Source: Smittia aterrima (Eukaryota; Arthropoda; Insecta; Diptera; Chironomidae). Taken from it: a stretch of 64,000 nucleotides of DNA. The stretch covers positions 9,176,854-9,240,853 of the forward strand of contig CP093830.1 in assembly GCA_033063855.1 (NCBI GenBank), written 5' to 3'. The position numbers and the translations under genes are program-made. The first letter of the stretch is position 1, and every line of letters starts with the position of its first letter. The notes under the pieces were generated by a model. The model saw nothing but the letters and a program-made list of their open reading frames with translations, made no database searches and was not told the origin of the DNA. Of the stretch, positions 36,401 through 43,961 are shown piece by piece.

Positions 36401-38839
36401 GGACAACGCAAACACAATAACGGACATGGCAAAGGTGAGTGTTTGACCAAGACCGGGCAGAAGTTAGAAACGATAACTTAAGTTGTTTATGTTCGTGGGA
36501 CTCGTCGAGTTGGAAGGGGACAATTTGTTGAAGATAAAAGCGAAATTTATTGAAGTTTTACGTCCCGAGCCTTATAAACAATCCCGTTCTGTAAGCGTCA
36601 AAGCCACTGCTGAGGTTGAGACATAAAATGTTTGCAATCTGTTAAGTTCAACTTGTGAGCTTTTTACATGAAATTTTCGCACATCCCCAGGAATGAGATA
36701 AAAAAGAGAAAACCAAAAAAAAAATCCTTAAACCTTCGACGTCATGTAGGTTGTTGATGTTTTGTTATCATGATTTCTTCTGCTCCTCTTTTCACCAGAC
36801 ATCAAACACAGTGTACGAAATCGTCTCGGATATGTCAACACGTCAAGACGCTCTAGAGGAAAGATTATCTAGTCTAGAAGATAAATTGCAAGGTCTCCAA
36901 GTGAGTATGGCAAACGATAATTTCGCAGATTTCATTTTGGAGTGTAAAGTGAACAGCACGAGGCAACTTTTTGACACTCGCTGTGGGCACACGCTTACTG
37001 ACTCCATGAAAATTGAGTTTCAAAGATTAATTTAGTTGAGAAAATTGTCTCAATGCGAGTCATCAAGCTTTGATTTAGAATTTATAGCATTCTCACCTTT
37101 TTGACTTTGTTTGAGACTTTTTCGAATCGAAAGCGACTTTTTACTCACTCAAACTTTCAATCATTCGATTAAAATCAGTTCCGATTGAAAGCTTTTTCAT
37201 TCCTTTTCCAAAAGGTCAGAGCAATAAAAAGAATTACGTCAAAGTTTCAAATATTTTGCGAAAACTTTTTGGTTCACGGAGTAAAAAAAAAGCAATAAAC
37301 GTTAAATAACGAATTCAGTGAAACGTTGTTTATAAACAGCGAAGCGACTACACTAGAGAATGAATTTTGCAATAAAGTGCAAATAAATTTCATACATGCT
37401 AACAACGACTCTCGACGGCAGAGAAATTTTTCACTAGAGACTACCAAGCGCAACAAGTCGAACAAAAAATTCTGAATTGGAGAGGAAATTCAATTCGTTA
37501 TAAGCCCACGACGACATTGTTGGTGCATTCTGTTGCTCCACTTCGTCACACTTTCCATTCCGATCATTATTCATTGAATCACAGCCAAAGTGTGCGAATC
37601 TAAAACCATTTTATTCCATAGGATCAACTCGAAGCGCTGCCGGAAGTCCTGACGAGATGCCTGAGTCAACACCAGGATCGAATTGATCAGAGGAGAAATT
37701 TCCTGCATCCTGATATGGCCACAGCAGGTCAGATACCTGGCGTGAATCCAGTAACGTCAGCAACGATCTTAGGTTCGCCTTTAATACTTCCACATTCTAG
37801 GTAAGTGTAGTTGTTGACACTGCGTGCACTCTCTCTCACTATCCAAAGACTTTTCCTTCTTCCAAATGCTATTAACATTCTTTTTCGAACACGACAAGAC
37901 ATCTACACTTACACTGCTCAACTTACTAAATATCTGTTCTCTGTGTTTTTGTGGAGCTTTCCCTTGACTCATTAACATTGAATGATGACATTAAGAAGTT
38001 TCCGATCAGCTTTTTTTTTTGCATAAACGAGTCAAGGAAAGCGAGACAAAGAAAAACAAGATAAACTGAAATTTATCAAAGCTAATTAGATTGCTTTTTT
38101 ATCAGAAGTTTATTATTTTGATTATTTAGCCAAAACCTTCCCATAGAAAATGAGTCCAACGACCAAGAACATCCTCCAGATCATCAGCAATCCCGTGAAT
38201 TCAAATCCATTTGACTGAAGAAGAACGAAAGCGTGTGATTCACTGAAAACGCTTCGATTCAGAAATCCAAATAACAAATTAGAAGCTCGTTAGTGTAAAT
38301 AGAGGCCGAGCTTTGAATTGATGATTCGCTTCAGTGATTGTTAGAGAGAAAGCATCGAATCATCAATACTCATGCTGCGTGGACGCATTAGGCATAATTA
38401 GGAAGATGTGTGGCTATCGATCTCCCTCCCATCGCTTCCGTTTTGTTATCGTATTGTGAAAGCTTTCAAAGTTTTGTGGAAAACCATTTCGTTTTGTGTT
38501 AAGTCGTTTGTGAAAAATTGAAATGAAATCTTATGTTTTTACAATTCCTTCCTATTTTACTCGATCTCTGACTGTCTCGGCAAACGCAGTCTCAATTTTA
38601 GAAGCACAACGCCTTCAACAGCCTTCAATTATCAATGGCCACCTAGTCCCATACTGCCTCCAATCTCCCGTCGAATTGCTCATTTAACACCGTCAACAAT
38701 AATGTTCGAAACCACGCCATCCGATTGTCGCGACCCTAATGTAACCCGCGAAGGGAATTTCAACGACTCTCGACGGATCAATTCATCATCTGGCAGCGAA
38801 GAGAGTCTCACGCAAATTGGTAATCACAAAGCCGGCTGA
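11697..38839 (+). CDS. SK: SK-type small-conductance Ca2+-activated K+ channel, copy A (15 coding exons)
   Basis: This is a plasma-membrane potassium channel opened by Ca2+ through constitutively bound calmodulin. Joined exons give about 898 codons (about 853 if cassette exons 2 and 3 are skipped). Domain order is: Ser/Asn-rich cytoplasmic N-terminus (exon 1), small exons 2-3, N-terminal linker (exon 4), S1 (exon 5), S2 (exon 6), S3 and S4 (exon 7), S5 (exon 8), pore loop and start of S6 (exon 9), rest of S6 (exon 10), calmodulin-binding domain (exons 11-12), coiled coil (exon 13) and C-terminal tail (exons 14-15). S4 contains RLYLICRVMLLHSK and the calmodulin-binding domain begins LKNAAANVLRETWLIYKHTR, both SK-family signatures. 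The start ATG has an in-frame TGA two codons upstream. The filter is GFG, not the usual GYG. A tail-to-tail paralog lies at 43754-63940. Family identification is near certain; individual small exons are less so. Confidence 0.95.
12472..12504 (+). CDS. SK: SK copy A exon 2: 33-nt microexon
   Basis: Eleven codons reading VNGPALRPFKQ lie between a good acceptor (tttattctcag) and a good donor (gtgagt). The microexon is phase 0 on both sides, so it can be included or skipped without a frameshift. It follows exon 1 after a 61-nt intron, a typical short fly intron. No paralogous copy is visible, because the matching place in copy B is beyond the window. Confidence 0.65.
12505..14732 (+). other. Intron 2 of copy A
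   Basis: About 2.2 kb of AT-rich intron between exons 2 and 3. I see no further exon in it. Confidence 0.6.
14733..14834 (+). CDS. SK: SK copy A exon 3: conserved 34-codon N-terminal exon
   Basis: This exon starts after ttccacttcag and encodes 34 codons beginning GVLLCPQTLSQ and ending AFTEATTDTLAYAKT. It is phase 0 on both sides. The donor (gtatcc) is weak. Its reality is supported by a 34-codon counterpart in copy B at 63839-63940 with the same length, phase and core (LLCPQTLSQ and AFTEAT), also with a weak donor. The frame runs into a stop (TAA) just past the donor, so it must be spliced to be used. I do not recognise a function; it adds a short, partly basic segment to the N-terminus. 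Confidence 0.8.
14835..26521 (+). other. Long intron 3 of copy A (11.7 kb)
   Basis: I see no exon with recognisable coding content. Short open frames here lack partners and motifs. Its position before the first core exon, mirrored by a 9.7-kb intron at the same place in copy B, makes it a candidate site for alternative promoters or first exons that I cannot identify by eye. Confidence 0.5.
26522..26655 (+). CDS. SK: SK copy A exon 4: pre-S1 cytoplasmic segment
   Basis: This 134-nt exon begins LRKPISTLSIPSMKSG and ends SEYPR, with the arginine codon split over the next junction. It enters in phase 0 and leaves with two bases. The copy B counterpart at 53960-54090 is one codon shorter. An in-frame ATG (26507-26509) sits 15 nt before the exon inside the acceptor tract, and copy B has one at exactly the same place. 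Confidence 0.93.
26720..26939 (+). CDS. SK: SK copy A exon 5: S1 segment
   Basis: This exon starts YMEERGLGGGIYKG after a 64-nt intron. It contains the strongly conserved basic stretch YRLGRRKALFEKRKRISDYA just before S1, then S1 (ALVMGMFGIIIMVIENEL), and ends GVYEK at a consensus donor (gtaagt), phase 0. The copy B counterpart at 53671-53893 is one codon longer in the variable loop after KG. Confidence 0.95.
26940..28642 (+). other. Intron 5 of copy A
   Basis: A 1.7-kb intron ending in a long T-rich tract and tgcag. I see nothing else in it. Confidence 0.7.
28643..28738 (+). CDS. SK: SK copy A exon 6: S2 segment
   Basis: A 32-codon exon, phase 0 on both sides: KDFYSTALKTL, then the hydrophobic S2 helix (ISVSTVILLGLIVAYHALEVQ). 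It differs from copy B only in the first two residues (KD against AS). Confidence 0.95.
28739..29844 (+). other. Intron 6 of copy A
   Basis: A 1.1-kb intron. Its last 315 nt happen to stay open in frame with exon 7, but nothing like it precedes the matching exon in copy B, so I regard it as intron. Confidence 0.7.
29845..30161 (+). CDS. SK: SK copy A exon 7: S3, extracellular S3-S4 linker and S4
   Basis: A 317-nt exon starting LFMIDNCADDWRIAMTW, followed by S3 (IALELGICAIHPIPG), the extracellular linker, then S4 (LSLPMFLRLYLICRVMLLHS) and KLFTDASSRSIGALNRINFN, all hallmark SK sequence. S4 carries few positive charges, as expected for this voltage-insensitive family. It ends with two bases of an Arg codon. 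Most differences from copy B (roughly a dozen of 105 codons) fall in the S3-S4 linker. Confidence 0.96.
30223..30327 (+). CDS. SK: SK copy A exon 8: S5
   Basis: A 105-nt exon after a 61-nt intron. It encodes FVLKTLMTICPGTVLLVF and the rest of S5 up to LRQCER, leading into the pore turret. One residue differs from copy B (FVLKT against FVFKT). Confidence 0.95.
30328..34039 (+). other. Intron 8 of copy A, upstream of the relic pore exon
   Basis: About 3.7 kb of AT-rich intron. I looked for a second intact pore exon here and found none apart from the decayed one at its 3' end. Confidence 0.65.
34040..34210 (+). pseudogene. Decayed relic of the alternative pore exon (copy A)
   Basis: This stretch sits about 150 nt upstream of the intact pore exon, the same order and spacing as the GYG exon in copy B. 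Its start keeps CACGATGAGCAC (HDEH, as in the turret). Its 3' end (34160-34210) aligns with the end and donor of copy B's GYG exon; by hand I count about 38 matches in 49 aligned bases, with most differences being transitions. The middle keeps pieces such as TTACTTTC and TTTCGGGGCCATC. There are several indels, no continuous frame, and the donor GT has become GA (gcgggataag), so it cannot work as an exon. Confidence 0.75.
34361..34496 (+). CDS. SK: SK copy A exon 9: pore loop with GFG filter
   Basis: A 136-nt exon starting with the third base of an Arg codon: FHDDEHANLLNSMWL (turret and pore helix), then ITFLSVGFGDIVPNTYCGRG (selectivity filter and outer mouth), then the start of S6 (IAVTTGIM). 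It ends in phase 0 at gtgagt. The filter is GFG where SK channels usually have GYG. It differs from the GFG exon of copy B by one residue (AVTTG against AVSTG). Confidence 0.96.
34497..35778 (+). other. Intron 9 of copy A
   Basis: A 1.3-kb intron, against only 157 nt in copy B. I see no exon in it. Confidence 0.7.
35779..35889 (+). CDS. SK: SK copy A exon 10: lower S6 and linker
   Basis: A 37-codon exon: GAGCTALLVAVVSRKLELTR (inner half of S6, lining the pore) followed by AEKHVHNFMMDTQLTKR, the S6-to-calmodulin-binding-domain linker. The S6 residues are the canonical ones known from vertebrate SK/IK channels; copy B differs here. Confidence 0.96.
36036..36163 (+). CDS. SK: SK copy A exon 11: calmodulin-binding domain
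   Basis: A 128-nt exon encoding LKNAAANVLRETWLIYKHTR, LVKRVNAGRVRTHQRKFLLAIY and part of an Ala codon. This is the proximal calmodulin-binding domain that tethers calmodulin constitutively and confers Ca2+ gating. One residue differs from copy B (VNAG against VNPG). Confidence 0.96.
36365..36434 (+). CDS. SK: SK copy A exon 12: distal calmodulin-binding domain
   Basis: A 70-nt exon (LRKVKMDQRKLMDNANTI to TDMAK) ending in phase 0 at gtgagt. In copy B this exon and the next are a single exon without an intron. Confidence 0.93.
36799..36900 (+). CDS. SK: SK copy A exon 13: C-terminal coiled coil
   Basis: A 34-codon exon beginning TSNTVYEIVSDMSTRQ and continuing with heptad-like ALEERLSSLEDKLQGLQ, probably the tetramerising coiled coil after the calmodulin-binding domain. 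The family motif TQN is TSN here; copy B has TQN. The exon is phase 0 on both sides, so it could be skipped in frame. Confidence 0.93.
36901..37621 (+). other. Intron 13 of copy A
   Basis: A 0.7-kb intron, against 60 nt in copy B. Nothing else seen. Confidence 0.7.
37622..37800 (+). CDS. SK: SK copy A exon 14: C-terminal tail, first part
   Basis: A 179-nt exon, the same length as in copy B: DQLEALPEVLTRCLSQHQ, then DRIDQRRNFLHPD, a variable Pro/Thr/Ser stretch, and ILPHSR. The last Arg codon is split by the intron. If the intron were retained, the frame would read HSR then TAA at once, giving a naturally short C-terminus. Confidence 0.92.
37801..37912 (+). promoter_or_regulatory. Putative RNA hairpin over the last 5' splice site (copy A)
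   Basis: The donor gtaagtgtag (37801-37810) is perfectly complementary to ctacacttac (37903-37912), with three further pairs after one mismatch. The loop is about 92 nt. Copy B has the same complementary pair around the same donor with an unrelated loop. Pairing would hide the 5' splice site. The conservation is seen; the regulatory role is inferred. Confidence 0.55.
37913..38589 (+). other. Rest of intron 14 of copy A
   Basis: About 0.7 kb of intron ending in gcaaacgcag. The tract before the acceptor is only moderately pyrimidine-rich. Nothing else seen. Confidence 0.6.
38590..38839 (+). CDS. SK: SK copy A exon 15: terminal exon and stop
   Basis: A 250-nt coding part ending in TGA (38837-38839). 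It contains YQWPPSPILPPIS, matching YQWPSSPILPPIS of copy B's last exon, and ends NHKAG, resembling HHKSAGS of copy B. The middle (TPSTIMFETTPSDC onward) has no clear match in copy B. Ser-rich SSSGSEESLTQ near the end offers possible phosphorylation sites. Confidence 0.9.
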
Positions 38840-39190
38840 TGAATCACAAATTCAATGACATTGACGAATTAAACAATAATCGTGTCGCGCTGAGACGAAC
38901 TGTAGTGATAACGACGTTAATTATTAAATTAAGAGACAAACTGTGCCCGATGGCAAACTCAGCAGCCAAAATCTAATGATGATAAATTCGCCAAAAAGAA
39001 TCACGAAGAATCTCGAAAGAAGCAAAAAGAAGGCCTGAGCACTCAACGTCACATACTTGAAACAAGAAAACAAATGAAACTATTCAACCAGATGAAGCCT
39101 ACAGGCTTTACCGCAAAGTTCGAGGGGGCTCTTCAACAAGTTGCTTTCATGAAAGTGTTTACGAAGAAGTCGTCACTAAAGCCTAAAGAG

Positions 39191-39196
39191 AATAAA
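39191..39196 (+). terminator. SK: Candidate polyadenylation signal, copy A
   Basis: AATAAA about 350 nt after the stop codon, followed about 45 nt later by a T-rich stretch. It is the first canonical signal I noticed after the stop, but AT-rich DNA has many chance copies and later ones exist, so the true end may differ. Confidence 0.3.
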
Positions 39197-42100
39197 AGGA
39201 ACAAACAAGAAAAGAATTTTATCCCGAAAGCCCAAAGTCTTCTTGTTTTATTTTGCTATCGCTATTGTGAAGCGTCGAGAATGTCGAGAGCTTTCCATGA
39301 AAGAAATTAAATTCAAAAGCTCAAAATAATTATTTAAATTAATTTTAATTAAGTTCAACAGCGGCAAACTCTTTCCTCTTCACTCTCCTCTCTATCTCTC
39401 TCTCTTTACAGCCCTCGGAGACTGAATGATCGGGGCGATTGTTAAAACGAACATAAAATTGCATTAATGGGTGTGCCTGAAATGGAAATTGCATTCAATT
39501 TGCATTCAACATTAATTAGCGAGCATTAACTCGAATTAAGAGTTTCGTTGCGAGTTTGGTTGGATGCACAGTTAATCATTAGATTCGGTTTACGCTTTCA
39601 CTGGCGAAACAAATGATTCATTAAATTAAATTTTAACTTTAAAGTTTAAAGACAAATATCAAATAAATTAAAACAACTCGAGGTTGTCGCAATCGCTTCC
39701 TCCTTAGCCAACCTCACGATGGTTTTAAATTTTTAATTTACCGCTGATGTTTAATCTTCTAGTTTAACGAAACGGAAAATAAAACCAAATTGAACAAACA
39801 AAATGGAAATGTAGGTAAATTAGCTTTAAGTAGGATAACAACGGAATCAACAAATGATTTGTTTGACTCTTTAGACAAATAAGAATTTAATTAGCACAAG
39901 AATAATCTTAAAAGGCATTGAATAATTTAAAGTTCTCGTTTTCAATTGAAAAGACATTTTTGATATAAAGGAAAAGTGCATCAAGAACACGTGAAATGTG
40001 AATACAATAATAAGAAATAAGAAGTTGAGAAACAAGTTTTACGAAAAGTTCAGAGTCTTCGTGAGATCTTTGAACACGTTGCTAAGGTTATCTAAGAGTA
40101 AAATTCTAAACTATTTTCTATATAAAGCGAATTCACAAAACCTTTTTCTGTCTTTCATAAACTCACGTTTACGAACATTTGTTGGAAGTTGAATTGATGA
40201 AACGTGTAACGCTGTGAATAGAAAATCATTCGAGCATTTGCTTTTCTAAGAATTTAATGATGAAGTGGCTCGTGCAAAGCGATAAAGGAGAAGGAAGGTG
40301 AGGTATTGAAATTCAGCGACGAAACCTAACGAAGAAAATCAGAATCGCGATAATATTCATAAATTTACATAACAAAATCTGAAGAAAATTTTCCTATCAA
40401 TTCTCGATAAAGCCAAACCATCCGAATCGCTTTAAAGAATGTAACTTCATCGCCTTCTCTTCTTTGTCTTTTAATCATCGTCATCGTGTTTCCTCTCTCA
40501 TGTTTACAGCGACAAGGTGAAGTGTCTAAAATATCCTTTTTCTCCTTCTCTTCCTCATGTATCTATCTTAGTAAAATATCGAAACATCGAAGTTAACCTA
40601 AATTAATATTAAATTACGCGTTTACGAACCCACATGCGAAAACATTTTTGTAGGAAGCGTCTCTTTCTCTCTCTCTGACAACAACACAATTTTCTCGGAG
40701 CTCTCCTTAATGTAACCAGAACAAGAATACACCATTTATGTGATATTTATGAAAATACCTAACGATGATATTAAACGATGATTGTAAAAAACTGTGGAAA
40801 GTCAAAGTTGAACAGCAAAACAAAAAAAAATAGTTGTCTCGAGATAAGAAAACAGAACCAATCATGAGAATTGTTGCACAAAACAAAAAAATAACTTTGT
40901 AAGTAAAATAAAAATTCGATTCGGTCAAAGTTCAATGTTTGTTATCAGCCCGCACTTTAAACAATTCAACACAATTTAAATTTTCCATTCAAAGTTTTTC
41001 CAGATTATTCGGTTCTTTAGTAATTTTAAGAAAGAAAAATGATTGATTAAGAATGTTTGGCTGATCTTCTTCAAGTTAAACTTGAATCCTGCTGAGTTTG
41101 AGAAGTTTAAATCATAAATGTTGAATTAGTTGCCTTTCGATCGCCTTAACTCGCTCTCGTTTTGGTTTGAAACCTTTCATTGAAACATAAAAATTATTTT
41201 CCGTTCAACGAACCCGAAAAGACGAAAAAAGCTTTTCTCATCTGGCTAAACATAAAAAACAAAGACAGGATTAACTGAAATATCGTTTCGTTTCAAAAAA
41301 GCTTAAATTCCATTATGAAATTACATTTTAAGAAAGAAATTAAAAATGTTTAAATAAAGAATTTAATAAAAAAAATGAATGAACGAAGTGAGCGAAGGAT
41401 GTTCAATTGAGAAACTTGTTAAATAGTTTTTAATGAAAGCATAAGTTGGATATCAAGTGACAAAATGTTAAAAGAAAATAAATTAAATATTGTAAAATTC
41501 GTTTGCATATCCGACAGAAATAAAATGAGAAAAGTTTATAAAAAACTTGTTTTCTTGATTTTTTTTTATGTTTTTTTTTTTTACAGCTGTTGTGTGCTTC
41601 ATTTATTACGTTGATTGCTGAGAAGTGTTCAAGAAAATTTACGAACGTGGACCTGAAAGAAATCTCTTTAAAATATAAAAAGACGAAGAAACTATTTTAA
41701 TTGATTTTAATTTTATTTTTTCTTTCATTTCTATTATTTTTAGTTTACAATTTAACAAATTTTTTTATTTCAATTATTTTCCGTTTTCGTTACAGTCTGA
41801 GGGGAGACATCGAAGCAAGAGTTTTAAAAAATATATTTTACTTATCGATGATTGAATCTTATTCAATTCATTTACTTTATTTTTCTTGCTAATGACTTTA
41901 AAAACTGATTGTTGGTTTGGTCAAAGGGGAAGAGGCGGAGCAGAGAGGAAACTTTTTTATATCAAATTTCATTTGGTGATGAAGTGTCGTCTTGTTCAAT
42001 TATCGTGAGTATTTGCTGTCTATGAAGAATGCTATGGCAAAAACTTGCGCTTAATGCTCAAACTCTCTCTTGATTACCGGAATTCATCTCATCTACGAAT

Positions 42101-43015
42101 TAATCAGTGCAATAAATTTTTGGGATTTTAAAACTCTTTGCTAGCTTAGCGAATCCCTCAATTAAATTCTCAGATATCGTTATGACTAGAGATGCTTTTT
42201 GAATCTACTGACTTTGAAAATTTCTTTATTTTACTTAAAGTCAAAACTTTACTGAATTAATGAACAAATGATTTTCTATTAAATTCCACTTTTTAAGAAT
42301 TAATATCACATTATGTGTTTTTCAACTTGAAAGTTATCAATTAAATGTGTGTGAGTGTGTGTTAAGTCACGAAAAAAGTTACTTAGCCCGCAAAACATTT
42401 CTCATTCGATAAAAATTTGATACGTGTGCGTCTCCCGCTTTTTTCTTTTTTTATAAAAGCAGCAACCTCCACCTAAAGATTCTCAATTAATTTAGTTTTA
42501 AGTAAAGGGAACTGCTTGCGTGATAATATTTTTTTTTCTCCTACTTAATCTCTAATTAAAACTCTTTAAACACTTTTCTTCCTTGAACAGCTGAGAAATT
42601 TAAAATTTCTTCTTGTAACTTTCCTTCAACAAATGAACTTAGAACAGGATTTATTTTGCGTTTAAAGTGGAGGCACCAAGTTTGATAACAAAACGTGATT
42701 TCTAAATTATCTAGTTCATTTCGCTACGGATGTTGCTAAAAGCTATTTGAAAGCTTCATTAGTTGCAAGTCGAAAGCTTTCAATGTCCTTTGTGAAAAGG
42801 CTGGTTCGGGAGTGAGCAGACTGAGGAATTCTTTATAAAACGCAAAGGAGCTCATTACTGAAAAGATTCTCCTTCTAAATGAAGTTGTGACACTTTGTGG
42901 ATTCTTGATTTTGTTTGTGATAAAGCTTTCGAAAGATTTGGATTCTCATATTTCTATTTCTCTCGTTGAATATAATCGTGTGTGAAGGGTTTCATTAATA
43001 AAGCTTTCTATGGTC

Positions 43016-43133
43016 GTAGGCTGACCAGATGAACTTGACATTATTAAAGAAGAAAATTTTTTTTCGATAAAGCTTTTTCATCCCGAATCTAACTGGGACG
43101 ACTAATTTAACCTTCAATGTCTAGTCAGCCTAC
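43016..43133. repeat. Inverted repeat downstream of copy B
   Basis: Arms GTAGGCTGAC (43016-43025) and GTCAGCCTAC (43124-43133) are perfectly complementary and continue with AGA/TCT after one mismatch. The loop is about 98 nt. It lies about 0.6 kb past the copy B stop codon, so it could be in its 3'UTR. Confidence 0.5.
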
Positions 43134-43615
43134 TGTCAACGATTTTCCCTTAGTACAGCTAATCTTCTCTATAATTCCATTTAATATCAAAAACAGCTCG
43201 TAAATTTTTTTGGTTCTTCGTTCTTCGGTAGAATAGAAAGTAAAGTGAAACAAATTAAAGATTCGACAGGAAAATTTGTTTCTCCCTTTGTGTCAATCAA
43301 TTATCCTGATTTGTGAGAAAGCTTTTGAGTTTCATTTTTTTTTATTTTGTGTGTGAGTTTTGTCTTTTATGTCTTTTTCGTGTGATTCAATCACTAGAGC
43401 ATGTCCTATCAATTTATCCGACCGACCCTGAAATTCAATTCTTGTCCCTACACTTCATTTTCCTTTGTTCCTTTTATTGAATTTTTACCCAAAATTTTCC
43501 TTTTTAGCTCTGATGACTTAGTTTTGGATGGGAAGGAGAGATGAGTGTGAATGGCGATGGGTCGACGAGGAATCATTTTTCTTTCTTCCTCTTGCTCGAT
43601 CGATAGAGTGAGAGT

Positions 43616-43621
43616 TTTATT
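43616..43621 (-). terminator. SK: Candidate polyadenylation signal, copy B
   Basis: On the - strand this reads AATAAA, 133 nt beyond the copy B stop codon. A second AATAAA lies nearer the stop at 43675-43670. Both are plausible but unproven in AT-rich sequence. Confidence 0.3.
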
Positions 43622-43753
43622 TTAATACTTATCTAAACTACGAGATGCACGCTCCCGTTGCCGGGTAAATTTATTAAAACTTCCATCATTACTGCTACCA
43701 AGTGTCGACTGCGATATACTAGAAAAGTGATCTTCATTATTCGACGGCTTGAT

Positions 43754-43961
43754 TCAGCTGCCAGCGCTTTTGTGATGATGATGATTATTATGTGTTGGGT
43801 TGTTATGAACTGAGTTGGCGATGGCCAATTGCTGTTGTGTGGCCGCTGGCGTCTGAGTTTCTGGAACTAAATGAGGTGTTCTGCTGGAGATTGGTGGCAA
43901 TATGGGACTAGAGGGCCATTGGTAAGTTGCTGTTTGTGTGCTATTGGGTGATGGAATGCTT
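43754..43961 (-). CDS. SK: SK copy B exon 15: terminal exon and stop
   Basis: The exon starts at 43961 after a tctctctctag acceptor and stops at TGA (43756-43754). It encodes SIPSPNSTQTATYQWPSS, PILPPISSRTPHLVPE, a Gln/Ala/Asn stretch and a His run ending HHHHKSAGS. It is homologous to copy A exon 15 around YQWP and PILPPIS. Confidence 0.92.

Larger units (their letters stand above)
38840..43753. other. Convergent intergenic and 3'UTR region between the two SK copies
   Basis: A 4.9-kb AT-rich region between two stop codons facing each other. I see no protein-coding gene. It should contain both 3'UTRs, which might overlap as antisense transcripts. A T-tract with TTTACAG (about 41570-41586) resembles an acceptor, but nothing coding follows it. 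An inverted repeat lies at 43016-43133. Confidence 0.6.

Noticed and set aside
36236..36481. 81-codon frame around copy A exon 12
   Set aside because: Only 36365-36434 matches SK, and in a different frame from this one; the rest is intron.
41562..41700. T-tract with TTTACAG followed by a possible extra 3' exon
   Set aside because: It lies beyond the copy A stop and the following sequence shows no similarity to either SK tail.
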